Below, piece after piece: positions 25,000-35,204 of a DNA stretch of 64,000 bases. The position numbers were made by a program, and so were the translations under genes. The stretch comes from Mesobaculum littorinae (lineage in GTDB: Bacteria > Pseudomonadota > Alphaproteobacteria > Rhodobacterales > Rhodobacteraceae). Location of the stretch: the NCBI RefSeq assembly GCF_004011175.1, contig NZ_RQXX01000002.1:496001-560000 (forward strand), in the 5' to 3' direction. The notes beneath the pieces are model-generated. The model saw nothing but the letters and a program-made list of their open reading frames with translations. It was not told the DNA's origin and ran no database searches. Within the stretch, counting starts at the first letter, position 1. Every line of letters starts with the position of its first letter.

Positions 25000-25725
25000 T
25001 TATTCGTAGGTCGTCGTGTCCTCGCCGAACCACTTGATCAGCAGCTCGTTCAGGGTGCCGTCCTCCTTCATCTCGGTGATCACGGCGTCGAAGGTGTCCT
25101 TGAGCTCGCCGTCGCTTTCGCGCAGGCCCATGCCGATCCCGTCGCCCAGCGGCACCGGCTCGCCCACGATCATCATGTCGGGATCTTCGTCCGCCACCGG
25201 CTTCAGGAAGTCGTAGTCGGCAAAGACGGCATCCGCCTCGCCGTTGCGCACCGCGGCGACGGTTTCGTCGGGCGTGGCGAACTCAAGCAACGTCGCGCCG
25301 GTCTCGGCTACGTGCGCGGCCTGGATGGTCGAGGCCTGGGCCGCGACCACGCCGCCCTCCAGATCGGCATCCTCGCTCATCGCGACATAGACCGACTCGG
25401 TCGGCGGATAGTAATCCTGGGTGAAGTCGATGACCTCGTCCCGCTCGTCGGTGATGCTCATCCCGGCGAGGATCGTGTCGTAGTTCGACGAGACGAGGTT
25501 GGGGATGATCGAATCCCAGTCGTTGGTGACCCATTCGCAGGTCAGCTCGGCCCGGGCGCAGAGTTCGTCGCCCAGCTCACGCTCGAACCCGTCAAGCTCG
25601 CCCGCGTCGTTGATGAAGTTGTACGGAGGGTAGGCCCCTTCCGAGCCCATGCGGATCGTGTCCTGCGCCATCGCGGCACCGGTGCCGAGCGCGAGCGCCG
25701 CGGCGCTGAGGATCAGGTGTTTCAT
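25000..25725 (-). CDS. Periplasmic substrate-binding protein, polar amino acid family
   Basis: Encodes 241 residues from ATG at 25725, with GGGAGA upstream. Signal peptide 1-20 ends in AMAQ. The mature part is a SBP_bac_3 domain: MGSEGAYPPYNFINDAGELDGFERELGDEL is interrupted by a short cysteine loop (CARAELTCEW), then DWDSIIPNLVSSNYDTILAGMSITDERDE, and DYYPPTESVYVA. The acidic, arginine-poor pocket region and the partner ligase suggest a cationic amino acid or amine ligand, but this is inference. The frame stays open through the ATPase gene upstream; that extension is not real. Confidence 0.9.
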   Translation of the reverse strand: MKHLILSAAALALGTGAAMAQDTIRMGSEGAYPPYNFINDAGELDGFERELGDELCARAELTCEWVTNDWDSIIPNLVSSNYDTILAGMSITDERDEVIDFTQDYYPPTESVYVAMSEDADLEGGVVAAQASTIQAAHVAETGATLLEFATPDETVAAVRNGEADAVFADYDFLKPVADEDPDMMIVGEPVPLGDGIGMGLRESDGELKDTFDAVITEMKEDGTLNELLIKWFGEDTTTYE

Positions 25726-25778
25726 CTCGGGTCTCCCTTGCTTGGTTCTTACTTGGTTCTTGCTGGTCTTGTTCGGTG

Positions 25779-26552
25779 TCACGCCGCCGTCGCGGAGAGG
25801 AAGGCGCGCAGCCGGTCTGTCTCGGGCTGGCCGAACAGCCGGGCGGGTGGGCCCTCTTCTTCGATCCGGCCCTGGTGAAGGAACACGACATGCGACGAGC
25901 AGTCCCGCGCCATCGCCATGTCGTGGGTGACGAGGATCATCGTCCGGCCTTCCTCGGCCAGCGCCTTGATCACCCGGATCACTTCCTGTTCCAGTTCGGG
26001 GTCGAGCGCCGAGGTCGGTTCGTCGAACAAAAGCGCGCGCGGTTCCATGCAGAGCGCCCGCGCGATGGCGGCGCGCTGCTGTTGCCCGCCCGACAACTCG
26101 GCCGGGTAGGCATCGCACTTGTTGCCGATGCCCACCTTGTCGAGATAGGCGCGGGCGCATTCCTCGACCTCGGCGCGGTCGCGGCGCAGCACGGTGACGG
26201 GCGCCTCCATCACGTTTTGCAGGATGGTCATGTGGGCCCAGAGGTTGAACTGCTGGAACACCATCGACAGGTTCGTGCGGATCCGCGTGACCTGCCGACG
26301 ATCGGCGGGGCGGCGGCCATGGCCCTCGCCCGTCCAGCGCACGGCCTCGCCTTCGAAAAGGATCTCGCCACGCTGGCTGTCCTCCAGAAGGTTGGCGCAG
26401 CGCAGAAGCGTGGATTTGCCCGACCCAGACGAGCCGATCAGCGATACGACCTGTCCCCTGGGCGCGGCGAGGTCGACACCCTTGAGCACCTCGATCGCGC
26501 CGAAGCTTTTGTGCAGATCGCGAATATCGATGACGTGCGGGGTGTGGGTCAC
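25779..26552 (-). CDS. Polar amino acid ABC transporter ATP-binding protein (HisP type)
   Basis: Encodes 257 residues from GTG at 26552. Walker A is GSSGSGKST, the Q-loop is MVFQQFNLWAHMTIL, the signature is ELSGGQQQRAAIARAL, and Walker B is ALLFDEPTSALDPE with the switch His in LVTHDM. It contains the HisP/GlnQ insertion before the Q-loop (DRRQVTRIRTNLS). It is the first gene of the operon; a 53-bp gap with a repeated AAGAACCAAG separates it from the binding-protein gene. Confidence 0.93.
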   Translation of the reverse strand: MTHTPHVIDIRDLHKSFGAIEVLKGVDLAAPRGQVVSLIGSSGSGKSTLLRCANLLEDSQRGEILFEGEAVRWTGEGHGRRPADRRQVTRIRTNLSMVFQQFNLWAHMTILQNVMEAPVTVLRRDRAEVEECARAYLDKVGIGNKCDAYPAELSGGQQQRAAIARALCMEPRALLFDEPTSALDPELEQEVIRVIKALAEEGRTMILVTHDMAMARDCSSHVVFLHQGRIEEEGPPARLFGQPETDRLRAFLSATAA

Positions 26553-26823
26553 GCGGGGCCTTGCCGTAAAGTTGGGGAAATTTGCGCGAAGGCGACGGCC
26601 AATTGCAACGCCTTATCACACGTCACGGGCGTGCAGAGCCCGATTTCATGGCAATTGCCCACGCTTTGTGCGGAAAACACGGATCATGGGAGTACATGCG
26701 AATGCAGGCCGGGTGCGTGCCATGGGGCTGCCCGAGGCCGCGTAACTCTCTGCGCCCAGGGTTCGCCGACGGCCCCCGAGCCACGGCGCCGATGTCCGAC
26801 GTCGCAGGCGGGCCGGCGGCCGT

Positions 26824-27276
26824 TCACGTGGCGCCGGGTCTCTTCGCCTCGACCCGTTGGCGGGCGAGGGCACTGTCGCGGTCGTTGACGCCCAGCATCG
26901 GCGCGACCAGCCGCAAAAGCGCATCCTCTTCCTCGTCGCGCACACCGTCGGCGAGCACGATCTCCCACAACGCCTCGATCACCTGCTCGCGGTCCTCGTA
27001 GGGCACGGCATCCTTGATCGCGCGGGTGAAACGGACGGTGTCGGGGGCCTCGGCCTCAAGCGTCTCGGCCTCGCCGCGCAGCTTCGACGCCTCGAAGGGC
27101 GACATCGCGTAGCGACGGGCCAGGATGCGGTCTATGCGCGACCTCTCGTCGGTCTCGTAACTGCCGTCCGAGCGGGCGATGCGCACCAGAAGGGCGGCCA
27201 TAGCCAGGCTGGCATCGGGCGAGGAAAGCGGGGCGGGGTCGGGCGCGGTCAGACGCTTGAGGAAATCGGCAAACAT
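26824..27276 (-). CDS. TerB-family protein
   Basis: Encodes 150 residues from ATG at 27276; another ATG at 27288 would add four. The domain is helical: ASLAMAALLVRIARSDGSYETDERSRIDRIL, then VIEALWEIVLADGVRDEEEDALLRLVAPMLGV. This is the TerB/DUF533-like fold with two acidic helix-loop segments (ARSDGSYxxxE and LADGVRDEEE) that bind metal. Such proteins are often annotated as tellurite resistance, but the function in isolation is unknown. It stands alone and is divergent from the outer-membrane protein gene. Confidence 0.8.
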   Translation of the reverse strand: MFADFLKRLTAPDPAPLSSPDASLAMAALLVRIARSDGSYETDERSRIDRILARRYAMSPFEASKLRGEAETLEAEAPDTVRFTRAIKDAVPYEDREQVIEALWEIVLADGVRDEEEDALLRLVAPMLGVNDRDSALARQRVEAKRPGAT

Positions 27277-27578
27277 GGCGATGAACATAACCCGTCCGAC
27301 GCGGTGGGCAACGTGTGTCAGCGGGGCGACCGCGCGGGGGCCGCGACGGGCGGTGCCACGGGGCGCAGGGGCGGGCGCGCAGGATGGGACCGGCACCGTC
27401 CCGGGACGCGGCCCGCAGGCTGCGAGAGGCGCCGAAAATGGCACGGATGCAACGGTCTGAAAGACAGTTTCGCGACGCATGCAACCAACTTGCATCCAAA
27501 GGCGCTTAGGCATCATGTACCTGTAACCGCTGCCACGGTTCCGCCCCTCGCGGGCGACCACTTTCTGAAAGCTTTCAC
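27277..27578. promoter_or_regulatory. Divergent intergenic region with TGCAA repeats
   Basis: The 302-bp region between terB and mipA holds GGATGCAA at 27445, GCATGCAA at 27477 and TTGCATCC at 27490; the outer two are exact inverted repeats. A perfect palindrome GAAAGCTTTC (27567-27576) lies two bases before the mipA start, where a ribosome binding site would be. No clear promoter was assigned. Confidence 0.4.
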
Positions 27579-28379
27579 ATGTCCGCCAAAACCCTCTCCG
27601 CCGCGCTCGGCCTGTCCGTCCTGACGCTGGGCGCCCTGCCGGCAGCCGCGCAGGACTACCTGTCGCAGTCCGCGGCCGGATCGCCCGACCTGATCTTCAA
27701 CCTGCGCGGCGGCGTCGCCGCCAAGCCCAGCTATTTCGGGTCGGATGATCTGGAGGTCGGTCCCGATCTGGGCTTTTCGCTGGGCTATGCGCGGCTGGGC
27801 GGGTTCGAGTTCGGCAACCCCGATCCCACCTTCGAACCGCGCGGCGTGAACCTGCGCGGCTCGTTCCGTTATGTCCCCGGCCGCGATGACGACGACGATG
27901 CCGAGCTGACCGGCCTCGACGACGTCGATTCCTCGATCGAGCTGGGGCTGGGCGTCGCCTACACCATGCAGAACTTCGAAGCCTTCGCGGACATGCGGTA
28001 CGGCGTCACCGGGCACAACACCTTCGTCGCCGACCTTGGCGCCGACGCGATCCTGCGTCCGACCGACCGCCTGACGCTGACGGCGGGTCCGCGGGTGTTC
28101 ATGGGCACCGATCGCTATGCCGACACCTATTTCGGGGTCAGCGGGGCGGAATCTCTGGCCAGCGGGCTGGACGCCTACGAGGCCGACGGCGGCATCCTGT
28201 CGGCCGGCGTCGAGGTGGGCGCGACCTACCAGATCAACGACGACTGGGGTGTCGAGGGCGCGGTGGCCTACCAGCAGTTCGTGAACGACGCCGAGGATTC
28301 GCCGATCGTTCGGCAGGGCAGCGACGAAGACGTGCGCGTCCGCCTGGGGATCACCCGCAAGATCACGCTCGACTTCTGA
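27579..28379 (+). CDS. MipA/OmpV-family outer-membrane protein
   Basis: Encodes 266 residues. A signal peptide (1-24, ALPAAAQ) leads into a beta-barrel-like sequence that begins FNLRGGVAAKPSYFGSDDLEVGPDLGF and ends with the aromatic C terminus KITLDF expected for outer-membrane insertion. The PSYFGSD block and alternating hydrophobic strands match MipA/OmpV proteins, which act as scaffolds for murein enzymes or as osmotically regulated porin-like proteins. An acidic loop (DDDDDAELTGLDDVD) is exposed. A strong terminator follows, so it is monocistronic. Confidence 0.88.
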   Translation: MSAKTLSAALGLSVLTLGALPAAAQDYLSQSAAGSPDLIFNLRGGVAAKPSYFGSDDLEVGPDLGFSLGYARLGGFEFGNPDPTFEPRGVNLRGSFRYVPGRDDDDDAELTGLDDVDSSIELGLGVAYTMQNFEAFADMRYGVTGHNTFVADLGADAILRPTDRLTLTAGPRVFMGTDRYADTYFGVSGAESLASGLDAYEADGGILSAGVEVGATYQINDDWGVEGAVAYQQFVNDAEDSPIVRQGSDEDVRVRLGITRKITLDF

Positions 28380-28458
28380 TCTCGTCCGGGTGCCACAGGG
28401 CACCCGACCATGCATGCCCCCCGGGCCCGCAGCGGCTCGCCGGGGCACCGAGGTTCAG

Positions 28459-28502
28459 GAAAAGCCCCGCCCGGCAGGAGATGCCCGGCGGGGCTTTTCT
28501 TT
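28459..28502 (+). terminator. Rho-independent terminator of the mipA-like gene
   Basis: AAAAGCCCCGCC and CCGGCA pair with the complementary right arm across GGAGA, giving a stem of about 17 bp that ends in CTTTTCTTTG. Both stem and T-run are textbook. Confidence 0.9.
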
Positions 28503-28613
28503 GTCCTGCGCCGCGATCCGGGTTCCGAGCCCCGCCGGGCGCAGTTTCAAGGTGCGCGGGGCTTTCTGCACCTCTCGGCGCAACCATCACGGGCCCGGGG
28601 CGTTCGGGGCAGG

Positions 28614-29774
28614 ATGACTGATCCGCACAGCCCCTTTTCCCCCGCCGTAGCCGCGCTCGCCGCCCTTCTGATCCTCGTTGCCGGGCAGGGGGGCGCGCAG
28701 GATGGCGCGCCCGTCACGCAACCGCCGGACGACAAGCCCGCCACACCCACCACGATCACCACGACCTCTGCCACATCCGCGTCCTCGTTCAGCCCGTCGG
28801 ATCCGATCGATGTCGCCGTGGCCGACTATCCGCCCTTCGCGATGCAGACGCAGGACGGCGCGTGGACGGGCGCCGCGCTGGACCTCTGGCGTCTTGCGGC
28901 CGAGGAGATGGGCGCAAGCTACAGGCTGACCCCGCTCGAAGGCGACGCGGCCCAGGCACTTCTGGGTGGCGCGGACCTGGTGATCCCGGTCACCGCCACG
29001 CCCGACCTGTCGCGGCAGGCCGACCTGACCCAGCCGATCTACACCGCGCGCATCGGCGTCGCGGCACCGCGTCCCTCGCGCCTGATGGCGGTGGTCACGG
29101 GGTTTGTCTCGTGGCAGTTCCTGCGGCTGATCCTGGGGCTTTCCGCGCTGCTTCTGATGGTCGGAGCACTGATCTGGGCGATCGAGCGTCGGGGCAATTC
29201 CGAGCAGTTTAACGAACGTCCGATCCGGGGCCTGGGCGATGGGTTCTGGTGGGCCGGCGTGACCCTGACCACCATCGGCTACGGGGACAAGGCGCCGCGC
29301 ACGGCGCTGGGACGCGGCATCGCCATGCTGTGGATGCTGGTGGGGCTGGCGGTCAGCGCGGCGCTGACCGCGGCGGTGGTGAACCTGTCGGGCGTCGACG
29401 GGCGCACCGACCTACCCGAAAGCCTCGAAGGTCGCATGGTGGGCGTGGTCGAGGGGTCGACCACGCAGCGGTTCCTTGCGCGCGAGGATGTGACGATGCG
29501 CAGTTATTCCGACGTGGGCGCGGCCTTGAAGGCACTGGACGAGGGCGCGCTGGACAGCGTGGCAGCGGCGGAACCCGCGCTGCGCCACGCCATTGATGCC
29601 AGTGGAACGCTGGAGCTGCGCATCGCCTCGACCCGGCTCGACCCGCATTACGTCGGCTTCGCAACGCCCGAGGGGTCGCCGCTGCGCGAAAGGCTGGACG
29701 AGATCCTGTTGACCCGCCTGACCAGCGAAAGCGGATGGGACCTGTTGAACCGCTACCTGCCGCAGGGCGACTGA
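28614..29774 (+). CDS. GluR0-like ligand-gated potassium channel
   Basis: Encodes 386 residues from ATG at 28614 (GGCAGG upstream). After a signal peptide (1-28) and a Thr/Ser-rich linker, residues 64-150 form the first lobe of an SBP_bac_3 ligand-binding domain (VAVADYPPFAM...). A pore module follows: helix at about 167-190, pore loop with K+ filter T219-TIGYGD225 and helix at about 232-256. Residues 262-386 complete the second ligand-binding lobe. This S1-M1-P-M2-S2 order is that of prokaryotic ionotropic glutamate receptors, which lack the third helix of animal receptors. The ligand is unknown. No operon partner. Confidence 0.88.
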   Translation: MTDPHSPFSPAVAALAALLILVAGQGGAQDGAPVTQPPDDKPATPTTITTTSATSASSFSPSDPIDVAVADYPPFAMQTQDGAWTGAALDLWRLAAEEMGASYRLTPLEGDAAQALLGGADLVIPVTATPDLSRQADLTQPIYTARIGVAAPRPSRLMAVVTGFVSWQFLRLILGLSALLLMVGALIWAIERRGNSEQFNERPIRGLGDGFWWAGVTLTTIGYGDKAPRTALGRGIAMLWMLVGLAVSAALTAAVVNLSGVDGRTDLPESLEGRMVGVVEGSTTQRFLAREDVTMRSYSDVGAALKALDEGALDSVAAAEPALRHAIDASGTLELRIASTRLDPHYVGFATPEGSPLRERLDEILLTRLTSESGWDLLNRYLPQGD

Positions 29775-29810
29775 CACCAGTTCCGAACGGCGACCGGCCC
29801 CGCGTTGCGA

Positions 29811-29833
29811 CCGTCCCCCCGGGGGGGGGACGG
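29811..29833. terminator. C6/G9 hairpin between convergent genes
   Basis: CCGTCCCCCC followed at once by GGGGGGGGGACGG folds on itself; it separates the channel gene from ppk2, which converge here. There is no T-run. The nine-G run is a likely site of length variation or read error. Confidence 0.4.
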
Positions 29834-29874
29834 CAGTCATCCCTTCACGCACCGGCCAAACCACGGCCTTCGCG

Positions 29875-30783
29875 TCAGTACCGAGAGGGCACGTAAAGTT
29901 CGGGCGGCAGCACGGCGCGTTCGTAGTCGGGGTTGAAGACCCGTTCGGGCAGTTCGACGTCTTCCTGCGCGACCTCCTCGTAGGGGACGAGGCTCAGCAG
30001 GTGGTCGATGCAGTTCAGCCGCGCGCGCTTCTTGTCGTTGCCGGGGACGATGTACCACGGCGCCTCGGGGATGTTGGTGCGGGCGAACATCTCTTCCTTG
30101 GCCTTGGTGTAGTCTTCCCAGCGAATGCGCGACTGCAGGTCCATCGGGCTGAGCTTCCACTGCTTCAGCGGGTCGTGGATGCGGATCTGGAACCGCATCT
30201 GCTGTTCCTCGTCGGTGATCGAGAACCAGTATTTCACGACCCGGATGCCCGAACGGACCAGCATGCGTTCGAATTCGGGCACGTCCTCGAAGAACTGTTC
30301 GACCTGGTCGTCCGAGGCAAAGCCCATCACCCTCTCGACGCCCGCGCGGTTGTACCATGACCGGTCGAAAAGAACGATTTCGCCGCCCGCGGGCAGGTGC
30401 GGCACGTAACGCTGGAAATACCACTGCGTCTTCTCGCGGTCAGACGGGGCCGGCAGGGCAACGACCCGCACGATCCGCGGGTTCAGCCGCTGGGTGATGC
30501 GCTTGATCACGCCGCCCTTGCCGGCGCTGTCGCGTCCTTCGAACAAGACGACGATCTTCTCACCCGTCCGCGCGACCCAGTCCTGAAGCTTGATCAGTTC
30601 GGCCTGCAGGCGCAAAAGCTGGGTGAAATACTCGCGTCGGGGAATCGAGGGGCCTTGCGTGCGCTCGTAGATCTCGCGGATCTTCAACGACAGGACGGCA
30701 TCCTCAAGCTCGATCTCGTAATCTTCGTCGAGCGTGTTCTTCAGCTCGACGTCGAGCCAGTCCTCGGTGATTTCTTCTTTCAT
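29875..30783 (-). CDS. ppk2: Polyphosphate kinase 2 (PPK2 family)
   Basis: Encodes 302 residues. PPK2 uses polyphosphate to phosphorylate nucleoside diphosphates (or the reverse). The single-domain class I layout is seen: Walker A EGRDSAGKGG, the lid segment NPRIVRVVALPAPSDREKTQWYFQRY split across the lid, and Walker B-like VLFDRSWYNRAGVERVMGF. The C-terminal part (WKLSPMD, YTKAKEEMFARTN, WYIVPGNDKKRARLNCI) completes the catalytic core. An acidic 60-residue N-terminal stretch precedes it. It stands alone. Whether it prefers ADP or GDP cannot be told from sequence. Confidence 0.94.
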   Translation of the reverse strand: MKEEITEDWLDVELKNTLDEDYEIELEDAVLSLKIREIYERTQGPSIPRREYFTQLLRLQAELIKLQDWVARTGEKIVVLFEGRDSAGKGGVIKRITQRLNPRIVRVVALPAPSDREKTQWYFQRYVPHLPAGGEIVLFDRSWYNRAGVERVMGFASDDQVEQFFEDVPEFERMLVRSGIRVVKYWFSITDEEQQMRFQIRIHDPLKQWKLSPMDLQSRIRWEDYTKAKEEMFARTNIPEAPWYIVPGNDKKRARLNCIDHLLSLVPYEEVAQEDVELPERVFNPDYERAVLPPELYVPSRY

Positions 30784-30935
30784 TCCCGCCCTCTTGGTGG
30801 TCGTCGCAACGCGTAGATCATGAATATGTAACGCGGCTGTTGCAGGATGGGATGCGCGGTTTCACCGCGGAGGAACAGGGGCTGCCCTGGGCGGACCCGT
30901 GGACCTTCGCCCGGCCCTCACCACACGAGGCAGAA

Positions 30936-30970
30936 TAGAAAACGCCCCCGCGCCGGGGGGCGCGGGGGCG
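30936..30970 (-). terminator. Rho-independent terminator of the CsbD gene
   Basis: A perfect 10-bp stem CGCCCCCGCG/CGCGGGGGCG is followed on the minus strand by TTTTCTATT, just after the CsbD stop. Confidence 0.85.
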
Positions 30971-30995
30971 ATGATAACGGGTCAGTGGGGGGCGG

Positions 30996-31172
30996 TCACC
31001 GGTCGCCGGACAGCTTGTCCTTGAGCTTGCCGATCCCCTTCTGGACCTTGCCTTCGGCCTGGTCGGCCTGGCCTTCGGTCTGAAGATCCTCGTTCCCGGT
31101 CACATCGCCGGCGGTTTCCTTGATCTTGCCGGCGGTATCTTTCGCAGTGCCTTCGGTTTTGTCATCGGCCAT
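30996..31172 (-). CDS. CsbD-family stress protein
   Basis: Encodes 58 residues from ATG at 31172, chosen because AAGGAGGG precedes it. The hydrophilic, lysine- and glutamate-rich sequence with KDTAGKIKETAGDVTGNEDL and KVQKGIGKLKDKLSGD is the CsbD domain, abundant small proteins induced in general stress in many bacteria; molecular role unknown. It has its own terminator, so it is a single-gene unit between ppk2 and pyrG. Confidence 0.9.
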   Translation of the reverse strand: MADDKTEGTAKDTAGKIKETAGDVTGNEDLQTEGQADQAEGKVQKGIGKLKDKLSGDR

Positions 31173-31289
31173 TTTAGTGCCCTCCTTGGCTATGCAGGGA
31201 CAACACCGCGAGGGGGCGGCTGTTCCGTAGAGGGCCTGCACGACACGCAGCCGTGACCGATATCCGCAGGGCGATCCCGTGCCCGGCGC

Positions 31290-32942
31290 TTAGACGAGGC
31301 GCGACACCTCTTTCGCGGCGCGGACGAAATCCTTGAACAGCGGGTGCGGATCGAAGGGCTTCGACTTCAGCTCGGGGTGGAACTGGACGCCGATGAACCA
31401 GGGGTGATCCGTGACCTCGACGATCTCGGGAAGGCGGCCGTCCGGCGACAGGCCCGAGAAGCACAGGCCCGCCTCTTCCAGCTGCTTGCGATACTTGATG
31501 TCCACCTCGTAGCGGTGGCGGTGGCGTTCGTGGATCGCGGTGCGGTCATAGACCTCGGCCACCTTCGACCCCTCTTTCAGCGTCGCGTCGTAAGAGCCCA
31601 GCCGCATCGTGCCGCCCTTGTCGTCCAGCACCGACCGCGCCACCGTCTCGTTGTCCTTGATCCATTGCTTGAGGTGGAAGATCACGGGCTCGAACCGGGC
31701 CGAGGCGCCGTGCCCGGCCTCGTGGTCGAATTCCTGGCTGCCGGCCTTCGGCATGTTGGCAAGGTTGCGGGCCGCCTCGACCACCGCCATCTGCATGCCA
31801 AGGCAGATGCCCAGGTAGGGGATCTTGCGCTCGCGGGCAAAGCGGGCGGCGTTGATCTTGCCCTCGGTCCCGCGCTCGCCGAACCCGCCGGGGACGAGGA
31901 TGGCGTGGAAGCCTTCGAGATGCGGCGACGGATCCTCGCGTTCAAAGATCTCGGCATCGATCCACTCGGCCCGCACCTTGACCCGGTTGGCCATGCCGCC
32001 GTGGGTCAGGGCCTCGGCGATGGATTTGTAGGCGTCTTCCAACTGCGTGTACTTGCCGACGATGGCGACGCGCACCTCGCCCTCGGCGCTGTAGATGCGG
32101 TCGTAGACATCGTCCCAGCGCGCCAGGTTGGGCCGCGGTGCGGGCGAGATGCCGAAGGCATCCAGCACCGCCTGATCCAGCCCCTCGCGGTGATAGGCCA
32201 ACGGTGCCTCGTAGATCGACTTGAGGTCGTAGGCGGGGATCACGCTGTCGGGGCGGACCGAGCAGAACAGCGCCAGCTTCTCGCGCTCCTTCTGCGGGAT
32301 CGGCCGTTCCGATCGGCAGACAAGGATGTCGGGCGCGATTCCGATCGACCGCAGTTCCTTGACCGAGTGCTGCGTCGGCTTGGTCTTGAGCTCGCCCGAC
32401 GCCGCGATCCATGGCAGCAGGGTGAGGTGCATGAACACGCTCTGCCCGCGCGGCTTTTCCTGCGCGAACTGGCGGATCGCCTCGAAGAAGGGCAGGCCCT
32501 CGATATCGCCGACCGTGCCGCCGATCTCGCACAGCATGAAATCGACCTCGTCCTCGCCGATGCGGATGAAATCCTTGATCTCGTTGGTGACGTGCGGAAT
32601 CACCTGGATCGTCTTGCCCAGGTAGTCGCCGCGCCGCTCCTTCTCGAGCACGTTCTGGTAGACCCGCCCGGACGAGATGGAATCAGTCCGTCGCGCCGCG
32701 ACGCCGGTGAACCTTTCGTAGTGGCCGAGGTCGAGATCGGTTTCGGCGCCATCGTCGGTGACGAAGACCTCGCCATGCTCGAAGGGCGACATCGTGCCCG
32801 GGTCGACGTTCAGGTAGGGGTCGAGCTTGCGCAGCCGCACGGTGAAGCCACGCGCCTGCAACAGCGCACCCAGCGCCGCCGAGGCCAGCCCCTTGCCGAG
32901 CGAAGAGACCACACCGCCGGTGATGAAGACGAAACGTGCCAT
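31290..32942 (-). CDS. pyrG: CTP synthase
   Basis: Encodes 550 residues. The enzyme aminates UTP to CTP with ATP and glutamine. The synthase domain (1-270) begins [21 protein letters not shown] and holds the [12 protein letters not shown] block. The class I glutamine amidotransferase domain (about 290-545) has the nucleophile in [12 protein letters not shown] and the His/Glu pair in [12 protein letters not shown]. Length and both domains are normal. It is downstream of secG on the same strand, a neighbourhood common in Rhodobacteraceae, with a 258-bp gap that contains the secG terminator. Confidence 0.97.
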   Translation of the reverse strand: MARFVFITGGVVSSLGKGLASAALGALLQARGFTVRLRKLDPYLNVDPGTMSPFEHGEVFVTDDGAETDLDLGHYERFTGVAARRTDSISSGRVYQNVLEKERRGDYLGKTIQVIPHVTNEIKDFIRIGEDEVDFMLCEIGGTVGDIEGLPFFEAIRQFAQEKPRGQSVFMHLTLLPWIAASGELKTKPTQHSVKELRSIGIAPDILVCRSERPIPQKEREKLALFCSVRPDSVIPAYDLKSIYEAPLAYHREGLDQAVLDAFGISPAPRPNLARWDDVYDRIYSAEGEVRVAIVGKYTQLEDAYKSIAEALTHGGMANRVKVRAEWIDAEIFEREDPSPHLEGFHAILVPGGFGERGTEGKINAARFARERKIPYLGICLGMQMAVVEAARNLANMPKAGSQEFDHEAGHGASARFEPVIFHLKQWIKDNETVARSVLDDKGGTMRLGSYDATLKEGSKVAEVYDRTAIHERHRHRYEVDIKYRKQLEEAGLCFSGLSPDGRLPEIVEVTDHPWFIGVQFHPELKSKPFDPHPLFKDFVRAAKEVSRLV

Positions 32943-33137
32943 TTCTCGAGAAAGCTCCCGTGTACCTGTCGTTTGGAAAGGGGGCGATTCGGCGTGAATG
33001 TGCCCCCGGTCACGGGATTTGACCTATAGGCGCGAACCGGGCGCGTGGCAACCGGCGGCGACGTGGTCAGGGGCCCGCTAACCCCGGGTTATCCATCCCT
33101 AGTGGTTTGATCTCACTGGGAAAAACCCCGTTGAAAG

Positions 33138-33174
33138 GAAAAGCCCGCCGCGCCTGTTGCAGGCGGGCGGGCCC
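33138..33174 (-). terminator. Rho-independent terminator of secG
   Basis: On the minus strand GCCCGCC and CAGGC pair with the CGCCTG/GGCGGGC arm around a short loop, then CTTTTCC follows. It lies 26 bp after the secG stop. Confidence 0.75.
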
Positions 33175-33200
33175 TTGTCGGCCTGTGGTGGGCCGTCGGA

Positions 33201-33587
33201 TCAGTCGGCGCGCGGCGTGATCGGCGCGTCGGGTGCGGCGTCGCCGTCGGCCGGCGGGGGCAGCAGGTCGCCGCCCCCAAGCCCGGGCGCGTCGCCGATC
33301 GCCTCTTCCTCGACCGCGGGGGCCGAGGTGCCGACGCGGTCGAGCACCGACCCGGTCGACGAGCTTTGCGCGGCGATGATGGTCAGGCCCAACGACGTCA
33401 GGATGAAGGCGATGGCCAGGCCCCAGGTCATCTTGTTGAGCGCGGTTGCCGCGCCCCGCGACGACATCACGCCGCCACCGCCGCCGCCGCCCATGCCGAG
33501 CCCGCCGCCTTCGGAGCGCTGCAACAGCACCACGCCGATCAGGCACAGGGCGAGGATGAGGTGGACGATGAGAACGACGTTTTCCAT
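33201..33587 (-). CDS. secG: Preprotein translocase subunit SecG
   Basis: Encodes 128 residues from ATG at 33587 (GGAAG upstream). Two membrane helices (about 2-22 and 52-72) flank the conserved cytoplasmic loop VVLLQRSEGGGLGMGGGGGGG, in which the poly-Gly run is longer than usual. SecG stimulates SecYE-dependent export. The tail past residue 85 is acidic and Pro/Ala-rich and is probably disordered. Divergent from purA. Confidence 0.93.
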   Translation of the reverse strand: MENVVLIVHLILALCLIGVVLLQRSEGGGLGMGGGGGGGVMSSRGAATALNKMTWGLAIAFILTSLGLTIIAAQSSSTGSVLDRVGTSAPAVEEEAIGDAPGLGGGDLLPPPADGDAAPDAPITPRAD

Positions 33588-33911
33588 GGAGCTTCCCGCA
33601 GCGCGTGACCCGGCCCACTTAGGCAATTCGGCCGGGCGGTGCAACCGGGTAGCGCCCGCGCGCCCCGACGCGTCTTGCCGCCGCGCGCGCCTTGGGCCTG
33701 CGCGCGGCCCTTGCACCGCGCATCCCGGCTGCGGCTATGCGCAGGCGCCCGGTGGCGCGGAGGCCCTCCGCCACGCAGCGGTCGCGCAGCCGGACGTGCA
33801 GGGCGTGCAAGGGCAGGGGCACCGGCCCACGGGGCACTGCCGCGGCATTTCGCGGGTTTCACCGCCCGTCCCGCGGGGCTATAGAGGCGCCGTTTTGGCA
33901 GGAGTGACTTG
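33588..33911. promoter_or_regulatory. Divergent region between secG and purA
   Basis: A 324-bp GC-rich stretch without a credible gene. Near the purA side, TTTCAC (33857-33862) and CTATAG about 16 bp later give a weak candidate purA promoter ahead of the GGAG ribosome binding site. Nothing else is recognised. Confidence 0.3.

Positions 33912-35203
<1,292 letters not shown>

Positions 35204-35204
<1 letters not shown>

Noticed and set aside
25726-26619. N-terminal extension of the substrate-binding protein through the ATPase gene
   Set aside because: The extension is out-of-frame with the real ATPase gene; a signal peptide and ribosome binding site define the start at 25725.
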